A stretch of DNA of 64,000 nucleotides from contig NZ_JBHSBN010000002.1 of NCBI RefSeq assembly GCF_042650605.1, positions 62,001 to 126,000 on the forward strand, read 5' to 3'. The position numbers and the translations under genes were made by a program. Of this stretch, positions 42,082 to 50,445 are shown piece by piece; positions within the stretch are counted from its first letter, which is position 1, and the number at the start of each line of letters is the position of its first letter. The notes under the pieces were generated by a model. It was not told the origin of the DNA and made no database searches. It was given only the letters and a program-made list of their open reading frames with translations. The stretch is from Micromonospora_J zhanjiangensis. GTDB lineage: Bacteria; Actinomycetota; Actinomycetes; Mycobacteriales; Micromonosporaceae.

Positions 42082-43152
42082 GTGACGGACATCTCGGACA
42101 CCTTGGCCAGCCCGCCCAACCCGACCGAGACCGAACCGCCCCCGGCCGGGCCCGGGGCGCCGGCCACCGACCTGGAACAGGCCCTGTTCGAGGTCAAACG
42201 GGTCATCGTCGGACAGGACCGGCTGGTCGAACGCCTGTTCACCGCCCTGCTCGCGGACGGACACTGCCTGCTGGAGGGCGTACCCGGGGTGGCCAAGACC
42301 CTCGCGGCGCAGACCCTCGCCACGGTGGTCGGCGGCACCTTCGCCCGGATCCAGTTCACCCCGGATCTGGTGCCCTCGGACATCGTCGGCACCCGGATCT
42401 ACCGCGCGTCGAAGGAGGACTTCGACGTGGAACTGGGCCCGGTGATGGCGAACCTGGTGCTCGCCGACGAGATCAACCGGGCGCCGGCCAAGGTGCAGTC
42501 CGCCCTGCTGGAGGCGATGGCCGAGCGACAGGTCTCGATCGGTGGCCGCAGCTACCGGGTGCCGGACCCGTTCCTGGTGCTGGCCACCCAGAACCCGATC
42601 GAGTCCGAGGGCGTCTACCAGCTCCCGGAGGCGCAGCGCGACCGGTTCCTCATGAAGATCACCGTCGACTACCCGTCCGACGTGGACGAGTTGGCCATTC
42701 TCTACCGGATGAGCGCCGACCGGCCGACCGCCCGCGCCGTGCTCGACCCACGCCGGCTGCGCGCCCTGCAGGACCGGGCCAGCCAGGTCTTCGTCCACCA
42801 CGCCCTCGCCGAGTACGTGGTCCGCCTGGTGCTCGCCAGCCGCGACCCGGTCCGGTTCGGCGTCGGCGACATCGCGCCCCTGCTGGCGTACGGGGCGAGC
42901 CCGCGGGCCACCCTGGGCCTGGTGTCGGCCGCCCGGGCACAGGCCCTGCTGCGCGGTCGGGACTACGTGTTGCCGGAGGACATCCGGGATCTCGCGGCGG
43001 ACGTGATGGCGCACCGGCTGGTGCTCTCCTTCGACGCCGTCGCCGACGGGGTGTCGCCGGACTCGGTGGTCCGGCGGCTGGTCGAGGCGGTGCCGCCGCC
43101 GCAGATCGCGCCCGCCCAGGACGCCTCCGTACCCGACCTGGTGGTCGCGTGA
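42082..43152 (+). CDS. MoxR-family AAA+ ATPase
   Basis: The protein is 356 residues from GTG 42082. AAA_3 core: Walker A in LEGVPGVAKTLAAQTLA, Walker B in LVLADEINRAPAKVQSALLE, sensor 1 in VLATQNPIESEGVYQLPEAQ, then RDRFLMKI and a lid domain. MoxR ATPases act as chaperones, often maturing metal-dependent or von Willebrand-factor-type complexes with partners encoded next door. Here the next two genes are DUF58 and a VWA protein, with a 4-bp overlap (GTGA). Confidence 0.93.
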   Translation: MTDISDTLASPPNPTETEPPPAGPGAPATDLEQALFEVKRVIVGQDRLVERLFTALLADGHCLLEGVPGVAKTLAAQTLATVVGGTFARIQFTPDLVPSDIVGTRIYRASKEDFDVELGPVMANLVLADEINRAPAKVQSALLEAMAERQVSIGGRSYRVPDPFLVLATQNPIESEGVYQLPEAQRDRFLMKITVDYPSDVDELAILYRMSADRPTARAVLDPRRLRALQDRASQVFVHHALAEYVVRLVLASRDPVRFGVGDIAPLLAYGASPRATLGLVSAARAQALLRGRDYVLPEDIRDLAADVMAHRLVLSFDAVADGVSPDSVVRRLVEAVPPPQIAPAQDASVPDLVVA

Positions 43153-44126
43153 CCGGCGACCCGACCCTGCGCGATCTCGTCCCCGAGCGGCAGGTGCGCC
43201 GGCTCGAACTGACCGTCAGCCGCCGACTCGACGGGCTGCTGCACGGCCAGTATCTCGGGCTGCTGCCCGGCTCCGGCAGTGAGATCGCCGGCAGCCGGGA
43301 GTACCGGCCGGGCGAGGACGAGGTGCGCCGGATGGACTGGGCGGTCACCGCCCGTACCCAGCTGCCGCACGTGCGCGAGGTGGACGCCGACCGGGAACTG
43401 TCCACCTGGCTGCTGGTCGACGCCACCCCGAGCATGGACTTCGGCACCGCCGACCTGGAGAAGCGGGAACTCGCCGTGGCCGCCGTCGCCGCCGTCGGTT
43501 TCCTCACCGCCGGTGCCGGCAACCGGCTCGGCGCGTACGTCATCGGCGCCGGCGGGGTACGCCGCCACCCGGCCCGTACCGGCCGGTCGTACCTGCTGGG
43601 GTTGTTGCGGACGCTGCTCGCCGCGCCGCGTGGCGCGCCCGGCGGGCGGACCCCCGGGTTGGCCGACGCGATCGACCAGTTGCTGCGCGGCACCCCGCGC
43701 CGCGGCCTCGCCGTCGTCGTTTCCGACTTCCTGGACGGGCTGCCGGACGACGGCGTGTCGCCGCCCGGCTGGGAGGCGGCGATGCGCCGGCTCGCCGTCC
43801 GGCACCAGGTGCTGGCCGTCGAGATCAGCGACCCACGGGAATGGGAACTCCCGGACGTCGGGGTGATCACCCTGGTCGACCCGGAGACCGGCGAACGGCG
43901 CGAGGTGTCCACCGGCGACCCGCGGCTGCGGGACCGGTACGCCGAGGCGGCCGCCGCCCAGCGCGAGCTGGTCCGGCGGGCGCTGCGCCGGGCCGGCGCC
44001 ACACACCTGCCGCTGCGCACCGACCGGGACTGGGCGGCGGACATCGTCCGGCACGTACACACCCAGCGGCGGCTGACCGTCGCCGGCCGTGGCCATTCGG
44101 TGGGCGTTCCGGGAGGGCGGCGATGA
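43149..44126 (+). CDS. DUF58 domain protein (VWA-like, MoxR partner)
   Basis: GTG 43149 overlaps the moxR stop and gives 325 residues; the frame is open for kilobases upstream, but that is antisense noise. The DUF58 signature EYRPGEDEVRRMDWAVTART lies at residues about 53-73, followed by a VWA-like fold (LSTWLLVDATPSMDFG, residues about 85-101) and LAVVVSDFLDG. No membrane helices are seen, unlike many DUF58 proteins. Overlaps on both sides show a tight operon. Confidence 0.9.
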   Translation: MTGDPTLRDLVPERQVRRLELTVSRRLDGLLHGQYLGLLPGSGSEIAGSREYRPGEDEVRRMDWAVTARTQLPHVREVDADRELSTWLLVDATPSMDFGTADLEKRELAVAAVAAVGFLTAGAGNRLGAYVIGAGGVRRHPARTGRSYLLGLLRTLLAAPRGAPGGRTPGLADAIDQLLRGTPRRGLAVVVSDFLDGLPDDGVSPPGWEAAMRRLAVRHQVLAVEISDPREWELPDVGVITLVDPETGERREVSTGDPRLRDRYAEAAAAQRELVRRALRRAGATHLPLRTDRDWAADIVRHVHTQRRLTVAGRGHSVGVPGGRR

Positions 44127-45082
44127 CCTGGCAGTCGCCGGAACGGCTCTGGCTGCTGCTCGGCGTGGCCGGCCTGATCGCCGTATACCTGATCCTGCAA
44201 CGCCGGCGCAGCCGGTACGCGGTCCGGTTCAGCAACCTGCGGCTGCTCGGCCGGGTCGCCCCGCACCGACCGGCCTGGCGCCGGCACCTGCCGGCCGGGC
44301 TGTTCCTGGCCATGCTGGCGTTGCTGGTGGTCGGCTTCGCCCGGCCCACCGCCGACGTGCGGGTGCCCCGGGAGCGGGCCACCGTGATGGTGGCGGTGGA
44401 CGTCTCCACCTCGATGCTGGCCGGCGACGTCGAACCGGACCGGCTCAGCGCCGCCAAGTCCGCCGCGCAACGCTTCGTCGACCTGCTGCCCGACGAGTTC
44501 AACGTGGGCCTGGTGGCGTTCGCCGGCAGCGCCGCCGTGCTGGTGCCGCCCGGCACCGACCGGCAGGCGCTGCACGACGGGATCAAGCGGTTGGAGGAGG
44601 GCAGCACCGGCGTCCAGGGCACCGCGATCGGTGACGCCATCCAGACCAGTCTGGAGGCGATCCACGGGCTGGACGCGCAAGCCGCCCAGCAGCCGCCGCC
44701 GGCCCGGATCGTGCTGCTCTCCGACGGCGCCAACACCTCCGGCCGCGACCCGCAGGAGGCGGGAGCCGACGCGGTCAAGGCCAAGGTGCCCGTCTACACC
44801 ATCTCGTTCGGTACGCCCGGCGGCTTCATCGACCGGGGTGGGCGACCGATCCGGGTGCCGGTGGACGGGGAGACCCTGCACGCCGTCGCCGAGCAGACCG
44901 GTGGCGCCTACCACGAGGCGGCGTCCCGCAGCGAACTGAAGGACGTGTACGAGGACATCGGCACGTCGGTCGGCTACCGGATCCAGAAGCAGGACATCTC
45001 GGCCCGGTTCATCGGCCTGGCCCTGCTGCTGGCGATGGCCGCCGGGACCGGCTCGATGGTGTGGTTCTCCCGCCTGCCCTAA
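44123..45082 (+). CDS. VWA domain membrane protein (BatA-like)
   Basis: ATG 44123 overlaps the DUF58 stop by 4 bases; 319 residues. Membrane segments lie at about 8-24, 57-76 and at the C-terminus (about 297-316). Between them is a von Willebrand A domain with a complete MIDAS: DVSTSMLAG, the Thr in STGVQGTAIGDAI and Asp in LLSDGANTSG. Together with MoxR and DUF58 this is a standard membrane chaperone/assembly operon whose cargo is unknown. Confidence 0.9.
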   Translation: MTWQSPERLWLLLGVAGLIAVYLILQRRRSRYAVRFSNLRLLGRVAPHRPAWRRHLPAGLFLAMLALLVVGFARPTADVRVPRERATVMVAVDVSTSMLAGDVEPDRLSAAKSAAQRFVDLLPDEFNVGLVAFAGSAAVLVPPGTDRQALHDGIKRLEEGSTGVQGTAIGDAIQTSLEAIHGLDAQAAQQPPPARIVLLSDGANTSGRDPQEAGADAVKAKVPVYTISFGTPGGFIDRGGRPIRVPVDGETLHAVAEQTGGAYHEAASRSELKDVYEDIGTSVGYRIQKQDISARFIGLALLLAMAAGTGSMVWFSRLP

Positions 45083-45093
45083 AGGAGTGACCG

Positions 45094-45948
45094 ATGGCAG
45101 TGCAGACCGGACTCGGCGAACCCAGAGGCCCCTGGTTCATCTCACCGGACCTCGACCAGCACGGCAACGTCCGGTGTCCCGTACCGGATCCCGGTTCCCG
45201 GGGTCGGCGGTGGCGCCGACGGCTGCTGTTCGCGCTCGCCGTGGTCGCCCTGTCCACCGTCTCCGGCGGGCTGGCCGGCGGCTACGTCGCCCAGCAGAAC
45301 CACACCCCCGGCCCGGCCGCCTCGGCCGCCGCCCCGGTGCCGCCGGATCTGGTCAACGCCGCCGCCAAGGTGACCCCGGGCGTGGTGTCGGTGCTGGTGA
45401 ACGGGCCCGGCGGCGCGGCCACCGGCTCCGGCTTCGCCATCGACGACCTGCAGCACATCATCACCAACGACCACATCGTGGCCCGTGGCAACGGTTCCGC
45501 GGTGACCGTGGAGACCCCGGACGGCCGGCGGATGGAAGCCACCGTGGTCGGCCGGGACGCGAACAGCGACATCGCCGTGCTGAAGGTGCCACCGGACGCC
45601 CACCTGAGTCCGTTGCAGTTGGCGAAGCCCGGTGGCACCCGGGTGGGCGAGTCGGTGCTGGCGGTGGGTTCGCCGCTGGGCCTGCCCGGCACGGTGACCG
45701 CCGGCATCGTCAGCGCCCTGGACCGGCCGGTGAAGCTGGGCAACGCCCGGCACACGGCGGTGCAGACCGACGCCTCGATCAATCCGGGCAACTCGGGCGG
45801 CCCGCTGGTCAACGCGCGCGGCGAGGTGGTCGGGGTGAACACGGCCATCGCCACCATCGACGGCAACGGTTCGATCGGGATCGGCTTCGCCATCCCGATC
45901 GAACAGGCTCAGCAGGTCGCCGACGGCATCATCGGCAAGGGCGGCTGA
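45094..45948 (+). CDS. Membrane-anchored trypsin-like serine protease (HtrA-like, no PDZ)
   Basis: The 284-residue protein has one N-terminal membrane anchor (about 49-68) and an extracytoplasmic S1C protease domain with the full triad: His in IITNDHIVARG, Asp in DANSDIAVLKV and Ser in INPGNSGGPLVN. It ends soon after the protease fold; the PDZ domain usual in HtrA/DegP is missing. AAAGGAG precedes the ATG, 11 bases after the VWA gene, so it is probably the last gene of the moxR operon. Confidence 0.9.
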   Translation: MAVQTGLGEPRGPWFISPDLDQHGNVRCPVPDPGSRGRRWRRRLLFALAVVALSTVSGGLAGGYVAQQNHTPGPAASAAAPVPPDLVNAAAKVTPGVVSVLVNGPGGAATGSGFAIDDLQHIITNDHIVARGNGSAVTVETPDGRRMEATVVGRDANSDIAVLKVPPDAHLSPLQLAKPGGTRVGESVLAVGSPLGLPGTVTAGIVSALDRPVKLGNARHTAVQTDASINPGNSGGPLVNARGEVVGVNTAIATIDGNGSIGIGFAIPIEQAQQVADGIIGKGG

Positions 45949-45972
45949 ACCCCGGGTACGCACCGGGACGGG

Positions 45973-46206
45973 CTACGCCACCTTCAACTGTTCGTCACCG
46001 AAGTCGGCGATGAGCTTGAGCGTCCCGCCCAGGGCTGCTACGTAACGGTTGAGAACTTCCTGGGTGGACACGTGCCCACCCTCGATCTGGGAGACCCGGG
46101 CCACCGAGATGCCCATCCGGGCGGCAACCTGGTCTTGCGTCAGCCCTCGCCGCTTGCGCATGTCCGCCAGGCGCCAGCCCCGGGCCTCATCCAGCATCTG
46201 CCTCAT
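45973..46206 (-). CDS. Orphan XRE-family regulator (HigA-like)
   Basis: The protein is 77 residues from ATG 46206. A helix-turn-helix is clear: RLADMRKRRGLTQDQVAARM, GISVARVSQIEGGHVSTQEV, then LNRYVAALGGTLKLIADFGD. The frame stays open upstream (FDAAMRQMLDEARG is in keeping with the family's N-terminal helix), but no start codon is available, so the 5' end may be degenerate. No toxin is found beside it. It converges on the protease gene. Confidence 0.75.
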   Translation of the reverse strand: MRQMLDEARGWRLADMRKRRGLTQDQVAARMGISVARVSQIEGGHVSTQEVLNRYVAALGGTLKLIADFGDEQLKVA

Positions 46207-46270
46207 CGCCGCGTCGAACGCCTCCCGACCGCACTCCCTCGCGTCCGACCGATGACCGCCGGCCGCTAGT

Positions 46271-46354
46271 GAAGCAGCAACGTCGGGGACTTTGCTGCCT
46301 CGCTCGCAGGACGAAGCAGCAATGCCGGGGATTCTGTCGCTTCGAGCGCGGCGT
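46271..46354. repeat. Imperfect 42-bp tandem duplication
   Basis: Units 46271-46312 and 46313-46354 both begin GAAGCAGCAA and share CGGGGA about 12 bases in, with scattered differences. The repeat lies between the orphan XRE gene and arfB. Confidence 0.55.
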
Positions 46355-46457
46355 GGCGCGCCGCCGTGCGCGCGGCGCAGTGCAGTGCGGGGTGCGGGAG
46401 GGCGGCGGGGAGTCGGTGGGCCGGAGGAGAGGCCACCCGTTCGGTTAGCCTGGCGGT

Positions 46458-46883
46458 GTGGCGGATGATCTGCGGGTGAGTGACCGGCTGGTCATCCCGG
46501 CTGCCGAGCTGCGGGAGCGGTTCTCCCGGTCGTCCGGGCCGGGCGGCCAGGGGGTGAACACCACCGACTCCCGGGTGGAGCTGAGCTTCGACGTCGGTTC
46601 GTCGCCGACTCTGCCGGACTGGCTGCGGGACCGGATCCGGGAGCGCCTCGCCGGCCGGCTGGTCGACGGGGTCGTCACCATCACCGCCAGCGAGCACCGG
46701 GCGCAGCTGGCCAACCGGGAGGCGGCCCGGGAACGGCTGGCCGCCCTGCTGCGCGAGGCGACCGCCCCGCCCCCGCCACCCCGCCGGCCCACCAAGCCGA
46801 GCCGGGGCGCCAAGCAGCGCCGACTGGACGACAAGAAACGCCAGTCACTGCGCAAGCAACAACGCCGCGTCGACGGCGACTGA
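46458..46883 (+). CDS. arfB: Alternative ribosome-rescue factor (peptidyl-tRNA hydrolase, GGQ type)
   Basis: ArfB/YaeJ-type proteins release peptides from ribosomes stalled at mRNA ends. The 141 residues from GTG 46458 include the catalytic GGQ in SSGPGGQGVNTTDSRVELSF (from about residue 25) and a basic C-terminal tail that would enter the empty mRNA channel (KQRRLDDKKRQSLRKQQRR). Length and layout match the family. Confidence 0.93.
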   Translation: MADDLRVSDRLVIPAAELRERFSRSSGPGGQGVNTTDSRVELSFDVGSSPTLPDWLRDRIRERLAGRLVDGVVTITASEHRAQLANREAARERLAALLREATAPPPPPRRPTKPSRGAKQRRLDDKKRQSLRKQQRRVDGD

Positions 46884-46915
46884 CGCCCTCTCGCGCCCGT
46901 GGCCACCGGGTTTCA

Positions 46916-46978
46916 TGATCGCTGACAGTTTTTCGGTTGCCACCCCGGCGTGTCGTACCGGAAATCCGTCAGTGATCA
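46916..46978. terminator. Long imperfect hairpin between convergent arfB and ackA
   Basis: Arms 46916-46936 (starts TGATCGCTGAC) and 46958-46978 (ends GTCAGTGATCA) pair over about 19 of 21 positions counting G-T pairs, with a 21-nt loop. It includes a T5 run in the left arm. It serves the arfB transcript and possibly ackA. Confidence 0.5.
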
Positions 46979-47111
46979 GGAGCTGCATTCGCCGGGCGGT
47001 CAGAGCAGGCCGTCGGGGCGGACCCAGGCGAGGAAACGGGAGCGGAATCGGACCGGTTCGTCGGCCGTCGACGGTCGGGACGAGCGGCCACTCACCCCGG
47101 GGGCTGGCCGC

Positions 47112-48221
47112 CTACCGGAGTGCCTGCCGGGCCTGCTCGGCAATCTCCAACTCCTCGTCGGTGTGCACCACGCAGACGGTTACCGGTGAGTGCGGCGGGG
47201 AGATGACAGACTCGCCCCGCGCGTTGCGGTCCGGGTCCACGGCGATGCCGAGCCCGGTCAGGCCGTCCAGGGCGGCGGCCCGCACGGCGGGGGAGTTCTC
47301 CCCGACGCCGGCGGTGAACGAGATCGCGTTGAGCCGACCGAGCAGCGCCAGGTACCCGCCGACGTACTCCTTGACGCGGGTGACGTACACGTCGAAGGCC
47401 AGCGCGGCGGCCCGGTCCCCGGCCTTGCGGCGGCGCAGGATCGCCCGCATGTCGTTCTCGCCGGTCAGGCCGCGCAGCCCGCCCTCGTGGTTGAGCAGGT
47501 CGTCGATCTCGTCGACGGACAGGCCACCGACCCGGTGCAGGTGGAACACCACCGCCGGGTCGATGTCGCCGCTGCGGGTGCCCATCACCAGGCCGGGCAG
47601 CGGGGACATGCCCATCGAGGTGGCCACGCTGCGCCCGCCGCGCACCGCGCAGGCGCTGGCACCGTTGCCCAGGTGCAAGCTGATCACGTTGATTTCGGCC
47701 GGCGGGCGGCCGAGCAGCAGAGCGGTACGCCGGGAGACGTACGCGTGCGAGGTGCCGTGGAAGCCGTACCGGCGGATGCGCCACCGCCGCGCCACCTCGA
47801 CGTCGATCGCGTAGCTGGCCACCGCCTCGGGCATGGTGGCGTGGAAGGCGGTGTCGAAGACGGCCACCTGCGGTACGTCCGGCAGCAGTTCGCGGGCCAC
47901 CTCGATGCCGGCCAGGTTGGCCGGATTGTGCAGCGGGGCGAGCGGGATCAGCCGGCGCACCGCAGCACACACCGCGTCGTCGACCACCGTCGGGGCGGTG
48001 AACTCGGCGCCGCCGTGCACCACCCGGTGGCCGACCGCGGCCAACCCGGACAGGTCCAGCCCGGACAGTACGGCCCGCAGCGCGGCGGCGTGATCGGCCG
48101 CGTCGCCGCCCGGCTCGCCGATCCGTTCGACCAGGCCGTGCGTGACGGGATCGGTCCCGTCGAAGAGGCGGTACTTCAGTGACGACGAACCGGCGTTGAG
48201 GACGAGCACCCGGTCGGTCAC
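47112..48221 (-). CDS. ackA: Acetate kinase
   Basis: AckA interconverts acetyl phosphate plus ADP with acetate plus ATP. The 369-residue ASKHA-fold enzyme has LVLNAGSSSLKYRLFDG, the catalytic-site HRVVHGG, VFDTAFHATMPEAV, SLHLGNGASACAVRGGRSV and SFTAGVGENSPAVR. It lies 76 bp after pta on the same strand; the pair is the usual acetate-overflow pathway. Confidence 0.96.
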   Translation of the reverse strand: MTDRVLVLNAGSSSLKYRLFDGTDPVTHGLVERIGEPGGDAADHAAALRAVLSGLDLSGLAAVGHRVVHGGAEFTAPTVVDDAVCAAVRRLIPLAPLHNPANLAGIEVARELLPDVPQVAVFDTAFHATMPEAVASYAIDVEVARRWRIRRYGFHGTSHAYVSRRTALLLGRPPAEINVISLHLGNGASACAVRGGRSVATSMGMSPLPGLVMGTRSGDIDPAVVFHLHRVGGLSVDEIDDLLNHEGGLRGLTGENDMRAILRRRKAGDRAAALAFDVYVTRVKEYVGGYLALLGRLNAISFTAGVGENSPAVRAAALDGLTGLGIAVDPDRNARGESVISPPHSPVTVCVVHTDEELEIAEQARQALR

Positions 48222-48297
48222 GCCGGTCCTCCGCTGCGCTGCGGACCGCCGCGAGACACCGACGCACCGCGCCTGATGGTTCGCTCCCTACGGTCGC

Positions 48298-50373
48298 TCA
48301 CGCCGTCGCCGCCTGGATCGCCGTGATGGCCACCGTGTTGACGATGTCCTTGACGGTGGCGCCCCGGGACAGGTCGTTCACCGGCCGGCGCAGCCCCTGC
48401 ATGACCGGGCCGACGGCGACCGCCCCGGCCGAGCGCTGCACCGCCTTGTAGGTGTTGTTGCCGGTGTTCAGGTCCGGAAAGACGAACACGGTGGCCCGGC
48501 CGGCGACCGTGTCGCCGGGCAGCTTGGCGGCCGCCACCGCGGGGTCGATCGCGGCGTCGTACTGGATCGGGCCGGCCACCGGCAGGTCGGGCCGGCGCTG
48601 CCGGACCAGTTCGGTGGCCGCGGCGACCTTCTCCACGTCGGCACCGGCGCCGGAGCTGCCGGTCGAGTACGACAGCATCGCCAACCGCGGCTCGATGCCG
48701 AACCGGGCCGCCGTGTCGGCCGAGGAGACGGCGATGTCGGCCAGCGCGGCGGCGTCCGGGTCCGGGTTCACCGCGCAGTCGCCGTACACCAGCACCCGGT
48801 CGGCGAGCAGCATGAAGAAGACGCTGGAGGCCACCGAGACGCCCGGCACGGTCCGGATGATCTCGAACGCGGGACGGATCGTCGCCGCGGTGGTGTGCGC
48901 GGCGCCGGAGACCATCCCGTCGGCGTGTCCGGCGGCGACCATCAGCGTGCCGAAGTAGTTCACGTCGCGGATCACGTCGCGCGCCAGGTCCAGGCTGACC
49001 TGACGGTGTTTGCGGGCCTCGGCGTACGCGGCGGCGAAGTCGTCCCGCCAGGGGCTGGTGGCCGGGTTCACCAGCCGCGCCGACGCCACGTCGACGCCGA
49101 GTTCCCGGGCCCGACGGGTGATCTCGTCGGGGTCGCCGAGCAGGGTCAGGTCGGCCACCTGGCGGCGCAGGATCGTCTCGGCGGCCCACAGGATCCGTTC
49201 CTCGGTCCCCTCGGGCAGGACCAGGTGTCGCCGGTCGGCCCGGGCCCGGTCGATCAGGTCGTTGGAGAACATCAGCGGGGTGACCCGGTTCGAGCGGGTG
49301 ACCTCCAGCCGGCGGGCCAGTTCGGCGGTGTCCACCGCCGCCTCGAACGCGCCCAGCGCGGCCTCCACCTTGCGCGGGTTCGCCGCGCTCAGCCGGCTCT
49401 CGATGCGGCTGGCCGCGGCGATCGTCTGGTAGCTGTCCGTGTCGGTCAGCAGGGTCGCCAGCCCGGTGTTCAACCGCTCGATGACCCGGACCGCGCGCCG
49501 GTCCGGCGGCTCGCCGAGGGTGAGCACCAGGCCGGCGAGGGTGACCTGGCCGGCGGCGTGCGCGGCGCTGGCGGCCACCAGCAGGTCGGCCCGGTCCCCC
49601 GGGGTGATCATCAGCGCGCCGTCGGTCAGGTGGTCGAGCAGGACCGGCACGTGGGCGGCGCCGACGACGAAGCCCCGCACGTCCCGGTCCAACGCGGCGG
49701 GCCCGCCGGTCAGCACCGTCGCGTCCAGGGCCGCGGCCACCTCGGCCACCGTCGGCGCGGACACCGCCGGCACCTCCGGGATCGCGTACACCGGCACCGG
49801 TAGCCCGTCCGGCACCGGGACGCCGGGGCCGACCCGGTTGGCGACCACGGCCAGGACGGTGGCGTCCAGGTCCACCAGGGAGTGGTAGGCGCTGCGGACG
49901 CCGGCCGCGACGGAGCCGGCCGGTTGGTCCAGCCCGTCCACCACGGCCACCACGACGCTGCCGAGCTCGGTCGCCAGCCGGGCGTTGAAGGCCAGCTCGC
50001 GGGGCAGCTCACCGGGATGGTCGCCGCCCGCGCCGTCGGCGAAGTCGCTGCCGACCACGACCACCGCGGCGCAGTGGCGTTCCAGGGCCCGGTACCGCTC
50101 GACGATGCGGCCGATCAGCTCCTCCCGACGCCCGTCGGCCACCATCGCGGCCGCCTCGGCGTCGGTCACCCCGTACGCGTCGGCGTACGGAACGGGTGTC
50201 GGGTACCGGTCGATCAGCAGTCGCAGCAGCGGGTCGACGCCCTCGGCGGGCGCCAGCGGCCGGAAGACCCCGATCCGGGCGGTCCGACGCGACAACAGCT
50301 CGGTCAGCCCGAGCGCGATCGTCCCCTTGCCGCCACCTGGGCCCAGACCGGCGACGTAGACTCCGCGTGCCAC
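48298..50373 (-). CDS. pta: Phosphate acetyltransferase (long form)
   Basis: Pta converts acetyl-CoA and phosphate to acetyl phosphate. The 691-residue long form has an N-terminal P-loop-like domain (VYVAGLGPGGGKGTIALGLT), a middle DRTGG domain (about 210-320) and the catalytic PTA_PTB domain (about 365-690: HLVLPEGTEERILWAAE, YFGTLMVAAGHADGMVSGAA, LSYSTGSSGAGADVEKV, DAAIDPAVAAAKLPGD). Forms an operon with ackA. Confidence 0.96.
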   Translation of the reverse strand: MARGVYVAGLGPGGGKGTIALGLTELLSRRTARIGVFRPLAPAEGVDPLLRLLIDRYPTPVPYADAYGVTDAEAAAMVADGRREELIGRIVERYRALERHCAAVVVVGSDFADGAGGDHPGELPRELAFNARLATELGSVVVAVVDGLDQPAGSVAAGVRSAYHSLVDLDATVLAVVANRVGPGVPVPDGLPVPVYAIPEVPAVSAPTVAEVAAALDATVLTGGPAALDRDVRGFVVGAAHVPVLLDHLTDGALMITPGDRADLLVAASAAHAAGQVTLAGLVLTLGEPPDRRAVRVIERLNTGLATLLTDTDSYQTIAAASRIESRLSAANPRKVEAALGAFEAAVDTAELARRLEVTRSNRVTPLMFSNDLIDRARADRRHLVLPEGTEERILWAAETILRRQVADLTLLGDPDEITRRARELGVDVASARLVNPATSPWRDDFAAAYAEARKHRQVSLDLARDVIRDVNYFGTLMVAAGHADGMVSGAAHTTAATIRPAFEIIRTVPGVSVASSVFFMLLADRVLVYGDCAVNPDPDAAALADIAVSSADTAARFGIEPRLAMLSYSTGSSGAGADVEKVAAATELVRQRRPDLPVAGPIQYDAAIDPAVAAAKLPGDTVAGRATVFVFPDLNTGNNTYKAVQRSAGAVAVGPVMQGLRRPVNDLSRGATVKDIVNTVAITAIQAATA

Positions 50374-50445
50374 TCGATCAACCTACCCGAGAACGGTTGG
50401 CGAGGACCGGGACCATCCGGACGGCACGCCCGCGGAGGCACCCGC

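Noticed and set aside
39591..44126. A 1,511-codon open frame on the plus strand
   Set aside because: It runs through several other genes in wrong frames or antisense; only its last 325 codons (DUF58) carry family similarity, starting at GTG 43149.
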